Part shown: positions 32,286 to 44,640 of the stretch, piece after piece | How the letters are laid out: every line of letters begins with the position of its first letter | Position numbering within the stretch: position 1 is the first letter of the stretch | Assembly (NCBI RefSeq): GCF_947507565.1 | Contig: NC_089184.1 | Coordinates: forward strand, 682,001-746,000 | DNA from: Oscarella lobularis | Taxonomy: Eukaryota > Porifera > Homoscleromorpha > Homosclerophorida > Oscarellidae | Reading direction: 5' to 3' | DNA: 64,000 nucleotides | Notes under the pieces: generated by a model | Database searches by the model: none | What the model was told of the DNA's origin: nothing | Seen by the model: only the letters and a program-made list of their open reading frames with translations | Position numbers and translations under genes: made by a program

Positions 32286-35200
32286 ATGACGACGCCGCCG
32301 ACGTTTCGTCCGGAATACGTCGCCCTACTACGTCTCGCCTACGTTCTCCTCAAAGAGAGGCGATTCGGCGACGCGAGAGCGTGCTTGGAGGGCGCCCTCA
32401 CCGTCGCGCCGACGTCTCTTCCCCACGAGGAAGCGAGCGTTCGCTTCGAGCTCGGAAAGCTCTTTTTCTACCACTCGAACGAAAGACGCAAAGCCAAAGA
32501 ACACTTCGAACGAGCGGTGAATTCACACACGCGCCAAAAAGATCAATAGGGATAGGAAGAAAATTGTCTTCCCGCAGCATCAACTTTATTGCAGCGTGGG
32601 CGTGGTCAATTCAGAACTCATTCTCCTGTTGGGTCGAATTTGCATCGGCGAGGTGAACGTGGGCGGTGTTCTCTTTTAATTTTCTGATACTATCATGTGG
32701 TAAAGAAAGCTTTCGATGCCGCTATCGCACTTCTCCGAGGTGGTCTGGAATACTTTCGAGACGACCGTGGGAGAGCATGCCTTATGACTTTGATGGCGGT
32801 GAGTGAGAAAGAGATTTTGTTCTCTGTTGCCTAGGAAGTCTGCTTGATAAAACATCTGACTGTTTAGAAAGCCCACGTGGGGAAGGGAGACGTTGCAGAC
32901 GCTTGTGGCGACTATCGCCGTGGAAGCGAAATGGCGGAAAAATTAAAAGACGGTCATTCGTTGCGGTGAGAATTGGATTGTTGTTACGGTGTTATTGTAG
33001 GCGAAGTGCTGTTTTCTTTGAAGGCTGTTGTGTCAGTTGGGTGAGGCCCAGTGTCTGGTCACACGAGAAAGACATGCGGAAGCTCTGCACATATTGACGA
33101 AATGTTCCGCTTACATTACCGCACATGAAGTGGGCGAGGAGAGGAGGCAATTGCTTATAAGCTGTCTGACGTTGAAGGCGTTGAGCTTGTTATTAACGGG
33201 AGAGGTCACAGACAATTTTTGAATAATGAATCAGCCTCCACGATGACGGCACTGCATCGGTTTCTTTCTTTATAGGCAAAGGAAGCTATGAAGTGTCTTA
33301 AACAGTTGCAGGGAATTTTTGGCAAGGATGCCGGTAGTCAAGGTGAAGGTATCTAGAGGAAAAGATATAGTGGGAGGTTGTCATGGGAGACTCGTTTAGT
33401 TTCACATATTGGGTGGTATGAATGGATGAAGGAGGACGAACTGATCATTTTAGTATATTTGGTAAAAATTAGTTGTCATGGAAACGCAAATTTTCTCTAT
33501 TTTGGACATACAGGCTCACTTATTGCACTCGCTTCAGACCGGATCAACAGAAAAGGCTCTCAAGTACACAGACAAAGCCGTCAATCATTTCAAAAAATTA
33601 AAAGGTTTAGCATCATCATACATCATCACTTTAGACTACAGAAAAAATTTCAGATGAGAGTCCCCTTGCAATCACGCTGATGTCTCATGTTGTACAGCTC
33701 AAAGCCGTATGCCAACTCATCCGGGGAAAGTACTCGCTCATGGTCAATGATGTGAGCGCTTCTCGATCGAGCGCTTCTGTCACGTGCATAATTTTGCCTA
33801 TAGCTTTCTCAGCTGTCCCTTATGTATCAGAAGCCGAACGTTTCGTCATCTTATCGCGCGTCCTTTCATCTTCTTCTGGTGCGCCGCTAGCAATCTGTGT
33901 GTGTAGATTTCTAATTGATTGTATAGGGACTCTATGCATTAGCTGTCGACCATCTGGAGTGGGCGAAGAGTCACTTCCGTGCCGTTCTTGAGGTTTTCTC
34001 AATAGAATAAGGATGTCGCATGTCGATGGGGAGGAAACTCTTTTTTTAGACATCTAGGGATTGTCACGCGCGACACATTGCTTTGCTCAACGTCATTGTT
34101 CAGCATTTGAAAGAGGGAAAGTTCGATGAGGTATGACGATGATGACGAGAATAGAGTCGAAGCATTTTTTTCTCACTTGAGGCGACGAGTTTGATTGCCG
34201 AAGCAGAGAAATCCCAAGTCGGCATAGCGCACAGAGTGGGCATAGACTACGTCGAGGGATTAGCCAATTATTGTCGATATGGAAGACTGGAAGACGGGTA
34301 CGTACGCATTTGAACGACGCATGACGCCCACATTTGTTCCGTTTCAGTAGAAAGTTACAGAGCGCTCTCGTCAAGGCAAACGACCGAGGATTGAGACGAA
34401 TTACGTCGTCATCCTTGTTGCTTCTCGGTCAGATTTTCTGGCATCAGGGCAATGCGGACGTAAAATTCCTTTAATTATGTTTTCAAGCGGATTCAGTGTA
34501 CGTTGTTAGAATTCAGAGCGAATGCTCTTCCCGGCTCTTGACGAAGCTACTAAGATTCCAGATAAAGTACAAGAGCTACGATGCTGTCAAATGATAGAGT
34601 GTACACACAGAATACAATACTAATTTTTTTTCATTTTTTTGCTGGTTATCTAGTATTCTACGAACGAAACAAAAATGCCGAAATGACGCAGAGGTTTGCC
34701 CAGAGAGGAAAATCGTTGGCACAAGAATTAGCCACAGGTTTGCGACTGATTATTTGAGATACATCTCTAAGGTTTGATTCAGAGCGAAAAGCGGCGGTGC
34801 AATGCCAGGAGCATTTCTCCCTCATAAAAGTAAACAGAAGAAGAATTAATCAATAACTTGATCTTTTGTGTAGTGGGGAACGGAAGTTGGATCTACGACT
34901 GTAGCCACGGCAACGGCAGCAGCGACGATCGCAGAACCAGTACAGAAGAAGAAAAGGAAGGCACAGCTGGTGACGGCGACGGTGTCACCATCAAAGAAAG
35001 TGATGGTGGCGGCAACGGTGCCGTCGTCGAAGAAAGTGATAGCAACGGCGGCGGCGGCGGCGACGATGTCGCCGTCAAAGAAAGCGATAGCAGCGGCGGC
35101 GGCGACATTGACGCCGCCCAAAACGGACAATGATCGCAAGCCAATTCCATCAGCTACTCAATCCAGTCCGCTTGTTCATCAACTGAGCGGTTTAGACTCT

Positions 35201-35656
35201 GCTAGGCGAAGCAGTCTAACACGACGTCCAATTCGGGACGAGGCGTGGAATCGAATGCCAGATGCGCCTTCTTTTCAACAGCAGCAGTCCTATTTTCATC
35301 CTTCTCTAGCGTCGGGTTTACATCACCCCGCGTTTTCCGTAGGCCAGCCCGTACAAATTTCGCCCTACTCCGTTCCAGCGTTTGCCGTTCATTCACCTGG
35401 ACGTGCCTCCGCGTTTCCAGTTCAACAACAAACTGTACCCATAGCAACGTCCTTGGGTTCACATTTGCCATTGCATCATCTCCCTCAACAGCCTCATGGA
35501 ATTCCGCAAGTGACTGTCAGGCCTCAACATGAAGTTCCGCAAGTGGCTGTGAGAACTCGACGTTATGATCAGCAGCAGTATCAGCAGCAGCAGCATCACC
35601 ATCAGCCTGCCTTTCCTTACCAACCCAATTATCAATACCCAGGCTATAGATTCTAA
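32286..35656 (+). CDS. MAU2: Cohesin loader subunit MAU2/SCC4 with an extended C-terminal tail
   Basis: MAU2 pairs with NIPBL/SCC2 to load cohesin on chromatin; it is a TPR superhelix. The start MTTPPTFRPEYVALLRLAYVL is followed by FELGKLFFYHSNERRKAKEHFERA, a match to the family's first TPRs. Later exons give SLQTGSTEKALKYTDKAVNHFKKLK (human: YLEKAQKYTDKA) and RKAAVQCQEHFSLIKW, the point where vertebrate MAU2 nearly ends. Here the last exon (from about 34875) goes on for some 260 residues: Ala/Thr-rich repeats with PSKK, then a Gln/His/Pro-rich end, stop at 35654-35656. The tail is in frame and spliced on; its function is unknown. More than ten introns. Confidence 0.88.
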
Positions 35657-36032
35657 AGACCAAGATACTTTTATTATCTTTCAGAAAAATTAGCGTTACT
35701 ACCCTGTCGACGTCAGCGGTATGAAACTCCTCAATAGACCGTCTATGTGATTGGCGGATCTTAATTAAATTATTCTTTACACGAACACGTGAGGAGGTGA
35801 GGACAGAGCGATTGGTTCATTTCAACGAGTTGGTCCGTGCTGTCGTCTGGCCTCGCGGAATCGCCGTTTCCGTAACTTTCCAGGCACCGCACGTCTTCAG
35901 TCGTCGTCGCACGATCGCGAAACGACGCTGAGACCCCGTAAGAAGGCGTTACTTGACGTCAGTCGTTCTCGCAACACGTGACCGACGCGAACGCGCCAAC
36001 GCGGGCATTTTGGAGCCATCGAACGCCCGAAA
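35657..36032. other. Spacer between MAU2 and p66/GATAD2
   Basis: Holds the p66 promoter and 5'UTR. There is no TATA box and no repeat that I can recognise. Confidence 0.4.
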
Positions 36033-37137
36033 ATGGCTCCCGACACGAAAGTCGACCAGGAGGCATCGAAGTAAACTCGTCAAACGTCGTCCAATTCGTC
36101 GTATCGATCGTCTTTCTAGGAACGAACGATCCGGCGACGTCGACGAGGAAGAATTGCGCCGACTAGAGGACGAATTGCGCCTCGAAGAAGCGAAACTTCA
36201 CCACATGCAACGACGACTGGTGAAAATGCGCCAGAAGCGAAAACGACCGCCGCCTCCGCTCGTCTATCCGAACGGTCCGCCCCCGCCGCCGTCGCCGTCT
36301 CCGTCGCTTCGCGATTCCGTCTCGAAAAAGACGAAACTAAACTGTCTCGCCGGTCGATCGACAAAATCGGTCGGCGCCCCGAAAGGGGGCCCGGTCGACT
36401 TTTCGAATCGTCTCGGGCGCGAATCGGTCACCGTATCGGACGACGACGTGCGCGAAGCGAAGCGACGCATCAAAGGCAAGCAAATCGCGTCGCGACAGCA
36501 ATTCTACAAGCAACTCGAACGAAGCGTGGCGAACGTTCCGCGTCCGCGTCCGCCGCCCGATCAGTGGCCCCTCTGCCCGTGGACGGGAAATTCCCACTTC
36601 ACGTCCCTACTCGGTCTCGAAATCGTCGTCGAATTCATTCAGACGGGAAAATTGCCGACTGATACAAACGTCGACGGGGGCGTGGCCGCAGCCACCGCCC
36701 CCGCTTCGGCGCCCACGACGACGAATCAATATATGAAGTGCTCGAATTGCGGCTTGGACTTCTCGCCCGTTTGGCGTCTCGTTCGCGACGCGCAGAAACA
36801 GTGCATTGTGTGCGAACGATGCGAGAATTCGCGCATCAAACAGGCTCTTCTCAATCAGCACAGTCGTCGACTCCAGTCCGCATTCAATCAGGCGAGTCAT
36901 CAGGAAAAGGAATTCGAACTGAAGATGAAGCAGCAGATACTCGACGAGGCAATTCGAGTGAAAGGTGAAAAAGTTTGGCGCGTCGGTAGCAGTAGTTTGG
37001 GGCAACAGAGACAACAAGGCGGTATTTATTCTATGCAACAAAGTAGCTCTAGTACTAGTAATAGCGGTGGTGGTGTGGGCCAACCGAAGCTTGTCAGAGG
37101 AGGAGAAAATATTGGGGTCGAAAAAGCTCTCGCGTGA
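36033..37137 (+). CDS. GATAD2: NuRD subunit p66 (GATAD2-like)
   Basis: p66 bridges MBD2/3 and CHD4 in the nucleosome-remodelling deacetylase complex. A short exon 1 (MAPDTKVDQEASK) splices to an exon with the conserved coiled coil CR1 (EEELRRLEDELRLEEAKLHHMQRRLVKMRQ), which binds MBD proteins. A basic, Pro-rich middle follows, then CR2 with a GATA-type zinc finger: CSNCGLDFSPVWRLVRD and CIVCERCENSRIKQALL, followed by HSRRLQSAFNQA. The stop is at 37135-37137. About 365 residues, shorter than vertebrate GATAD2A/B. An open frame extends upstream of the ATG at 36033, but the splice at 36070-36120 fixes the first exon. Confidence 0.93.
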
Positions 37138-37271
37138 CGTGACGTTTGAATATTGGGTCAGTACTGTAGTAGATTTACTAATTTATGATGATGAACAGAT
37201 ATATTGTGTTCTACCTTATCTATCTATCTATCCGGGCGTTATGCATTGCGTATCCCGTATAGGTTTCTAAG

Positions 37272-39984
37272 ATGTTTGGCCGTTTCCAAGCCGAGGAAAC
37301 GACGACGGGCGGCAAAAAGGAGACGATATTGCCTCCCAAGTCGTCGGAAGAATGGCTGGAAAGGACGAATCAGCCAAATTGGCCCGATCGCGTCGACGGA
37401 GAAGATCCCCCGTCCTTATCGTGGGACTTTTCGTCGATAAACGAACTCAGAGAAGACCTTAGACGCCACGCACGTATCCTCTTGACGCTACAGAACACGT
37501 CGAAAGTATAAAAACGAATCCTTAGCTCCCTGAATTAGCCCTAGACATAACGATTATGGAAGAAGTCGAATCGCAGCTGCTCGAAATAGAAAAACACCTT
37601 ATGGAAATAACAGACCATATTGTCGAAACAAGAGAGCGGCCTTCCATGGCCATAAGCACAGTGACGGGGGGCCTTAGAAACGCGCCGCATCCAAGTGAGC
37701 AAAAGAAAAAGAAAAGACAATTCCCAGAGGGTCGAAATATTTGCCCACTCAGTTTTCCTCACGGAATTGTATGATCACGCTGTGGTCGCCTCTCGTCAAC
37801 CAACACTTCAGAAACAGGTTTCTTTTCTACAGTGCTTGTGGAGCTAAGACCCCCAATTCGTCGTATATAGGCCCGAGAAACGTCTGGACGTTCTGTGGAG
37901 GTGGCGAATGCGCGTTCGGTTGCGATCTCGTCGATTCGTTGACTCTCTCTCTCAGACCTTCGTTTATCCCGGGTTCAAAGAGGACGAATTGACTCCACTT
38001 CCAGCTCAACTCGAATCGCCTCAGGTCTTGGTTCACGTATCGAATTCTCAATCTTTCAAGGTGTTTGCACAAATCTCTTTGAGAGGCATCTTGATTAATC
38101 TTGTTTGCGCATATTTAGTCTGGGTTTAGGAAGCTGTGGCAGCGCTTGTTTGTCTCCGAGGCGTCTCTGGCCCTCCTCCAGGTTAAAAGTGACATAAATC
38201 ATCTCTAAATTGACACAAATATGATTGCGTCATCTCATTATGTTTTGTTTTCACAGGATGCATTCTGGTGGTCTTATCTGGATCGATTCCAGGTAAAAAA
38301 TAGATCCATGCATTAGAATAACATCCTCGGGGGGATGGGGGTCGCGTCGGCCCACTTTGATTAGGACCTGTCTCCCCTTCCGAAAATTCCGGACCCCTGG
38401 GGAGCAGTGACGATCAAAGCAGCTTAGCGTAACTGATTTTGTCTGGGTGTGATCGGGCTTCTTTCTAGCCACAATCTTGCGGCGTGGAGAAAGCCAAATT
38501 GTTCGGGCGCATTGCAGACTCGTTTGTGGCGCTCTTTTCCGCCGTGAAACCCGACTTCAAAGATAAATTCTTCAAGGTCCATTAGCAGGGTGTCCAGGTG
38601 CACTCCAAGGGGCAACTTAGTATTCGTTTATCTAGCACTACGCCGACTGCATGGCACAGGCTATTTTTTCAACGTTCTGCCAGGCATTTCCTGGCTCCAG
38701 AGCGTCCTTTCACACGGACGACTTCAAAGACTATCTCGCCAATTTGCTCTCCGAGTGGATGACGGGTAAACGAAGAATGACGCGGCGGCGTTTTGGGATA
38801 GCGTAGGGTTTTCTGGGGGTAGGAATTCGACTTCCTCCGCGCTCTTGGCTCCATTGGAACGTGAATCAACTCGACCCGGGTTATTTGCCTGAAATAGGAG
38901 GAGAAAGCCAGTTTCCCGCTCCCCGTACGTCGTCTCAGAACGATTCCTTACGGAAACTGACCCAGAAAGGTATCCTCGGTGTTGTTCTCTGTGTAAATGC
39001 GACTGTAGGGGGCTCATTTTAGGCAGTAGGCTCTCCTTTGATTTGGGAGGGCCGAGTTTTGATCACGTCCCCGGGTTGCATCGACAGTCGACTCGACGTT
39101 CGTTAGCACAGTCTTCTCCACTAGCTGAATTGGCTTTTCAGGAGGAGGTGATCTTTTTTTCGAATGGATTTAGTTGCATAGACTTGTAGTATGACTCTAG
39201 TCTCATCCAATTGGGCATGGGGCTTTGTGCGAGCGCGTTCTTTTTGACACGAAGGGGCGCAGTCCTCTCGTCACGCAGTATTTGCAGTCGAAGCAGCTGC
39301 TCGCAGAAGGCGCTTTGCCTCGCGATTCAATGACGAGAACGCAGATTGCTAAGCTACCGTACGTTCTAGTTTCTCAAGAAAGTAGTCATTGTTGCTTTGC
39401 ATTAGATCGCCTGGTCCTACCTATAAGGACTTTATCCGGCACGCCAAGAAAGTATCAAACAAACTTAACAATGAATTTAACAGGTTCACTAAATAAGATC
39501 ATGTATAAGCTGATCATTTTCGCTACTAGAGAGCACGCAGCCTTTATGGCTGAGGAGAAAAGAATTAGGCGCGAGAAAAGGAGACTAGATTCGGAATTCA
39601 AAAAGTAGTGGATAGAAAAATTGTAACAGTGGCTGTATAAATGCTTCATAGGGTGACCGAAGAAATCATGTCACGCCAGCACGAAGTCAAAATGTTAAGT
39701 GAAAGGCTAATGGGAGTCATAGTAAGTGAATACGAGTAAGCAAGTGCTTGGACGCGACAATTTCCGCGTGGTAGTCATCTGGGGGCAAGTTTGCTGTCGG
39801 TTCCGTCCTCGCTGATCTTGCTGATCCGCTGGGATTGAGCGAGACGTCGTTGGTGTCAGCAGCGAAAGGGGGAAATAGCGAAAGGGATAGCGCGGCGTCG
39901 GTGATGGGCACGAACGAGTCTCCAACGTCGAGAACGGTTTCTCGGTCTGCTTCTCGACTTAGCATGATGAGCGACTTTAAATAA
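37272..39984 (+). CDS. FAM227 family protein (FWWh domain)
   Basis: FAM227A/B proteins are poorly known and are often found in ciliated or testis-expressed sets. The N-terminal exon starts MFGRFQAEETTTGG. After helical exons (MEEVESQLLEIEKHLMEI; FLTELYDHAVV; RLDVLWRW), the FWWh core reads DAFWWSYLDRFQ, then LFGRIADSFVALFSAVKPDFKDKFFK and HYADCMAQAIFSTFCQAFPGSR, matching the family order. The C-terminal exons give SPGPTYKDFIRHAKKVSNKL and a charged coiled coil, ending SRLSMMSDFK with the stop at 39982-39984, which overlaps an AATAAA. The stop and splice pattern needs about ten introns, some near 40-60 bases. Confidence 0.8.
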
Positions 39985-40313
39985 ATATATATATGTATAT
40001 ATACATGCAAAAATACGTATCTAATCCGTTTATCTATTTGCACTATATCCAGTCAGCATTGCCGCATCCGAAAACTCGAAAGTGGAAGCTGACGACGTAC
40101 TCTCCGTTCACTCTCTGTACCGAAACGGCAAAGGGGTCGGTCGGATGGAAGGTAAAGGCGACGAGTCGACGAGCCATAGCAGCCACAGCCGGATTCACCT
40201 GCGTGCCCAAGTGCTCAGTATGCAAGCGAAACTTCAGTAAGCCAGACTCCCGACTAAAGAATCTAGAGCAAAAAAGAAAGCCCGTCTTATTTCCTAACGT
40301 CAATATAATAATA

Positions 40314-40409
40314 CAGTTGAACCTCTTTATAAAAGTGACCCTGAAACCCCAATATGTTAGCTAAGGGCTCCCCACCCAAACTTTGATATCATCTAATGAG
40401 GTTCTACTG
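40314..40409. mobile_element. Short non-autonomous pogo/Tigger-like MITE
   Basis: The left end CAGTTGAACCTCTTTATAA and the right end GAGGTTCTACTG form terminal inverted repeats (11 of 12 match). TA flanks the left end, as for pogo-type target sites; the right flank is TC, so the duplication is imperfect. Family knowledge: pogo-like elements often begin CAGTTGAACCTCTxTATAAC. At 96 bp it has no coding capacity. It lies between the convergent FAM227 and DET1 genes; 39985-40313 shows nothing else. Confidence 0.6.
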
Positions 40410-40434
40410 TCTTAAGAGATTGTAGGTTCCCCCC

Positions 40435-41850
40435 TTACTTAATAGGAAAATCGCCGCAAGCTTTAGGCCGTTCCAGTACAGACACGCACTTCTCGTCATA
40501 GCTAAATAGAGAGAGATCGAGATAGGGGCTTGTACTGTACGACTGGGCGCTGATGGGCAATTGAGCGAGCAGGCGCTTGACGGCCTCGCTGGGCCCGCCG
40601 TATTTCGCCTTCGTAATCGTCTTTTTGAATCGCAGCTGACTGTGATGCGCGTGAACGTTGCTCGACGACGAGCACGTGAACTGGGGCCGATTGGAGGGCA
40701 CGGCATTGCGAAAGTGATCCGCAAATCGAACGAAAAGATCGTAGAGCTGTTCGGACGTATTGTCGTACATGGCAACGACGCGCGTCGTTTCCATGTCGTA
40801 GACGACGAAGAGCGACGCTTGGGCATTGGGATCCGGATGTTTCAACAGAACGACGTCCTCGGTCGCGTAGCGAAGCAGGAGAAGACGCGAATCGAGCAGC
40901 TGCATCTTCCATATGCGCAACTGTTCGAAATAGTCGAATTGCTTGAAGAAGAGTCGAGCACGTGACGACGACGAACTCGCTTCCGTTTTCCACACGTGCG
41001 TCAATAGTCGATGTTTCAACGCATTTGTCATCGCATCCTTATGCGGCGCACAACGATCGACGGATGACGTCATCCACGTGATCTCGTCGTCTTCGTAACA
41101 AAAGCGTCCAATTCGTCGCACGGCGACGAACGTGCCGCCGACGAGCGAAAACACGTGAATCGTCTGATGTTGAACGGAGAGAACGGCGAGCGTGTCGTCG
41201 TACAAATAGAGACCCTGATTGTGCGGCAAGAAAATCTTGTCGCACTTGAACGCTTTGGAATCGGTGAGAAGTCCCGTGTGCAAATCGACTATGTGAAGCG
41301 TGTAGTCCTCGAGCGGCGATCGAGCGGTCGGCGGCAACGATTCGTTGTTCTGATTCACTTCGTGAACGAACGGATAGGGATTGTCCGGAACGAGCGCCGC
41401 CGACGCGACGACGACGTAGCGACCGTTTTCCGCGAAGAGACTGCACTCGCGATTCAAATGTTCGCGTTCGGGCGCGACGTGCGTCACGCACTTGAGTCGG
41501 AACGCCGTTTTGAAGATGTTCTGTTTGAGTTCGATTGGATCGCGAGTCGCGCGAACGAGTCCCGCGATTAGACAGGGGCCTTGGTATTCGAAAATTTCGA
41601 GCGAACTTTGGTCGAGCGAGAAGCCGATGAAGTGTCGGCCGTCCGGGCTGAATTTGCGTAGGAATGTCGCCGGTTTTTCGATGTTGACGACGGTGAAATT
41701 GGGAAAGATGCATTCGTTGAATTGGCGGGCTGCGTGCCAGTGAGTGCCCGGATAACAGGCGACGAGTTGACGTCGGCGAAGGCGAGTCAACAGGTTTTGA
41801 TTTGGTATTCGTCGACGCGGGATTCCCGAACAGGAGCGAGGCGACTCCAT
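40435..41850 (-). CDS. DET1: DET1 homolog, CRL4 ubiquitin ligase adaptor
   Basis: DET1 works with DDB1-COP1 (CUL4) in ubiquitination of transcription factors. One exon of 471 residues. The start MESPRSCSGIPRRRIPNQNLLTRLRRRQL is followed by FNECIFPNFTVVNIEKPATFLRKFSPDGRHFIGFS, a highly conserved DET1 stretch, then DYTLHIVDLHTG and TIHVFSL. The end SPYLDLSLFSYDEKCVSVLERPKACGDFPIK is typical of the family. Length is slightly shorter than human (about 550), with shorter loops. It is intronless among intron-rich neighbours. It is divergent from PIAS with 139 bases between start codons. Confidence 0.95.
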   Translation of the reverse strand: MESPRSCSGIPRRRIPNQNLLTRLRRRQLVACYPGTHWHAARQFNECIFPNFTVVNIEKPATFLRKFSPDGRHFIGFSLDQSSLEIFEYQGPCLIAGLVRATRDPIELKQNIFKTAFRLKCVTHVAPEREHLNRECSLFAENGRYVVVASAALVPDNPYPFVHEVNQNNESLPPTARSPLEDYTLHIVDLHTGLLTDSKAFKCDKIFLPHNQGLYLYDDTLAVLSVQHQTIHVFSLVGGTFVAVRRIGRFCYEDDEITWMTSSVDRCAPHKDAMTNALKHRLLTHVWKTEASSSSSRARLFFKQFDYFEQLRIWKMQLLDSRLLLLRYATEDVVLLKHPDPNAQASLFVVYDMETTRVVAMYDNTSEQLYDLFVRFADHFRNAVPSNRPQFTCSSSSNVHAHHSQLRFKKTITKAKYGGPSEAVKRLLAQLPISAQSYSTSPYLDLSLFSYDEKCVSVLERPKACGDFPIK

Positions 41851-41989
41851 CTAGAGAAGAGTGCGCTCCTGTTTCGTCCTGTTTTGTTTAGCTAGATTTC
41901 ACGTGATCAACGAGTCCCTTGCCGTAACGCGCGCTGGCTGGCCCAACTTTTCGTCTCTTTTTGAGAACTTGGCCTCCCCTCGGCAGAAC

Positions 41990-44404
41990 ATGAGCGCTCC
42001 TCAGCCAACCATAAGCAATACGGAAATCAGAGTTAGCGCTCGATCGAACGCAAACGGAGCGAGAAAGAGCGCGTTTTTCCGTTTTCAGGCGATGCTCGAC
42101 ACTCTTCGCGTCGCCGAACTCCAGGAACTTCTCGCACAGGCGCGTCTGACGCGCAGCGGCCGAAAGCAACAGCTCATCGATCGTCTTTCAAACCACTTGA
42201 TAATGAGCTCCGCTCCCGAACTCGTCGAAGCGATCAAGTTCAAGTTCGAAGCCCGCGTGGGAAATCGCAGCGCGCCCCGTCGTTTTCGAGGCGACCACGC
42301 GCCGCCGCCGCCGCCGCCGCCGCCGTCGTCACCGACCAAAAAGGCGAAAGGGAGCGAGACGTCTTGCGTTCCGATCGACGTCCGATTTCGTTCGCTGGCC
42401 TTCTTTCACCAGTGTGACGTCATTATTCGCCCGTCACTTTTACGTACGACGAAACGAGAGATGACGAGGTGATAAAATCACCCACGTGACTATTTTTCTC
42501 AGGGGGCTCACGTCTGCATCATGGAACGTCGCGATACTCGATGCGATGTGAATTTTCTTTGACGAGAAATCAGGTTGAACAAATAGTGGCTGGAAAGTGA
42601 GTGGAGAGAGAGTGGCTGGGGTGGAATACACATACTTGACATTTTCAGAGGTGTTGACGTTATCTCAGCGTCCGCAGCATACAGTGTGACGACATATAAA
42701 ACAAAATTAATATTAAGGTCAATAGAATAGTGACGTACCTTAAAGTTTCTTGAATTTGATTTTTTAAGGTTTTGCCTATTTGAATCAAGCTGCGAGCAAA
42801 GCGATAAAATTCCAAGCGTTGACTCAATTCTAATGAATGACAGGCAACTTCCCGTTCCATACAACTTGTCCTATAAAGTGAGAAGAAGCCGCGTGCGCTT
42901 TTAAATTTTAATTCTATCGTTTCTACTCCAGCAGGATTCTAAAAAGCTTTTAGCCAATCCGTACTATCCGTTTGACTTAACGTCCAATTGTGAACTAAGA
43001 GAAGGAAGGAAGAACGTTTTGATTATTTATTGGAACGATGACTATAAAGTGAGACGACGCATCTTCAAAAAAAGGCGCCTCTTCAGTTGGGTCTTTTTCT
43101 ATAGGGAAAGCCATATGCCTTTCAAGTCAGCCTTGTCAAAGCGGTCGCTGGCTCTGACTTGATAGCGCAGTTGCGTTCAAAAGTTCGGAATTCGGATTAC
43201 ACAAGAGCAATGAGTAAGCAAAAAAGAAGACGGAGAAAAAGTGAACTTATGGTGGTGTAGTCAAGGATAAATTGAAGAATTCCTCCGAGAGCGAAGTGGC
43301 TCTGATGAGTCTGAGGGTGTCCCTACTATGTCCGGTACGTGCATCTTGATTAATTTATTGTTAGATTGACGGGGGGGATTTTTTCTGATAACCGTAGTTG
43401 GGAAAAATGAAAATGAAATTGCCGTGCAGGTCAGTAATAAAAAAAGAGAGTTTGTCATCACAAGCCAGGCGCGTGTTTTTTATTTAGGGGACCTGACTGT
43501 AAGCACTTGCAGTGCTTTGACGGGGAGCTCTATGTACAGATGAACGAAAAGTAAGCTTTACGTAATACCTAGGAATCGTCCTGACTGACTTTTTTGTCGA
43601 CAGAAAGTCGTCTTGGCTTTGCCCTGTCTGTGATCATTGTCTGCCTTTTGATAACTTGACTGTTGACGGGTATATTGATTATGATTTATTTATTCTGTGA
43701 GCGATTCCTTGACTTAGATACTTTCTTGAAATTCTGGCGTCGAATCCAAGCGGGCTGGATATCGAGTTTAGTCAAGATGGTTCGTGGAGTGTTTTCAAGG
43801 AGAAGCGGACAGGTAAAACACGCGAATTGGGGGTGGTCTCTTGCGTCACTATCCTCAATTCTAGAGATCACGCTATCATCACCCCACGCGGAAAGTAAGC
43901 AGATCAACATAAAATTTCCTTCTTTTCACGCTGAAATCAAGGTAATATTGGAAAGAGAGGCAGCGTCCCTTCTACTCCACCCGCCTCCAAAGCACGGGTC
44001 CCTGTTATTGATTTGACCCTGGACAGCGACGAAGAAGACCAACAGCCACCTGCGCCTAGCGCTCAAAACAGTCAACCTTCATGTGCACTGTCATCGCTTT
44101 CTCATCCTCCTCCTCCATTACGTGGCCCTGCCTCTACTGTGCCTTCGCAGCCGCCGCCTCTACAGTTTCTGGCTCCTCCTCCACCTACGTTTCCTCCGTT
44201 TCCTGGTGCGTGTGCCTTCGGTCAAGGTAGGAGAGTTAGAGTTCTGAACACATGGCGTCAAATATACGGTTGTTGTCGTGCAGATAATCAGACTCCTCCC
44301 AGACGTGAAGGCAGCCCAGAGGTAATAAATTTCACTTTGCTATTGGTCTTTTGTATTAGTGATTCTTTCAGATCTTTGATCTTCTTTTGGGGGGATTAAA
44401 TTGA
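41990..44404 (+). CDS. PIAS: PIAS-family SUMO E3 ligase
   Basis: PIAS proteins attach SUMO to transcription factors and chromatin proteins. In order: SAP domain (LDTLRVAELQELLAQARLTRSGRKQQLIDRL), poly-Pro linker, PINIT domain (RFRSLAFFHQCDVIIRPSLL onwards), then the SP-RING (CRGPDCKHLQCFDGELYVQMNEKKSSWLCPVCDHCLPFDNLTVDGYFLEIL), an acidic SUMO-interacting motif (VIDLTLDSDEED) and a Pro-rich tail, stop at 44402-44404. The start is uncertain: the ATG at 41990 gives an N-terminal extension, while ATG 42091, just after a TTTTCAG, is closer to other PIAS starts. About eight exons. Confidence 0.93.
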
Positions 44405-44640
44405 CTGACTTGCTTCATAAAGAGGAAGTCTAATTACATATAATTGAAATTGAAGAACTCCTTATAGAGAATTTAGTCAGTGCAAGAATTCTATTGTTTT
44501 TTGGTCTTGCAGCGTCTGCAAAGAAAATTGTCTGTTGACAAATCTTTCCTTTTTTTCCCGTACCCCCGTGCCCCCGTATGGGTAGCGCGCACCCGTACTC
44601 GCTCCTTTCGCCTCTCGTGACACATCCGCTCAGCTCGATC

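Noticed and set aside
34846-35150. Ala/Ser-rich minus-strand open frames opposite the MAU2 tail
   Set aside because: Produced by the trinucleotide-like repeats in the MAU2 last exon; no splice signals or homology.
37506-37525. A 20-base intron in the FAM227 gene (and a 22-base one near 37732)
   Set aside because: Alternative canonical introns keep the frame: donor GTATCC near 37473 with the acceptor at 37534 (about 65 bases), and donor GTGAGC near 37694 with the acceptor near 37751 (about 58 bases).
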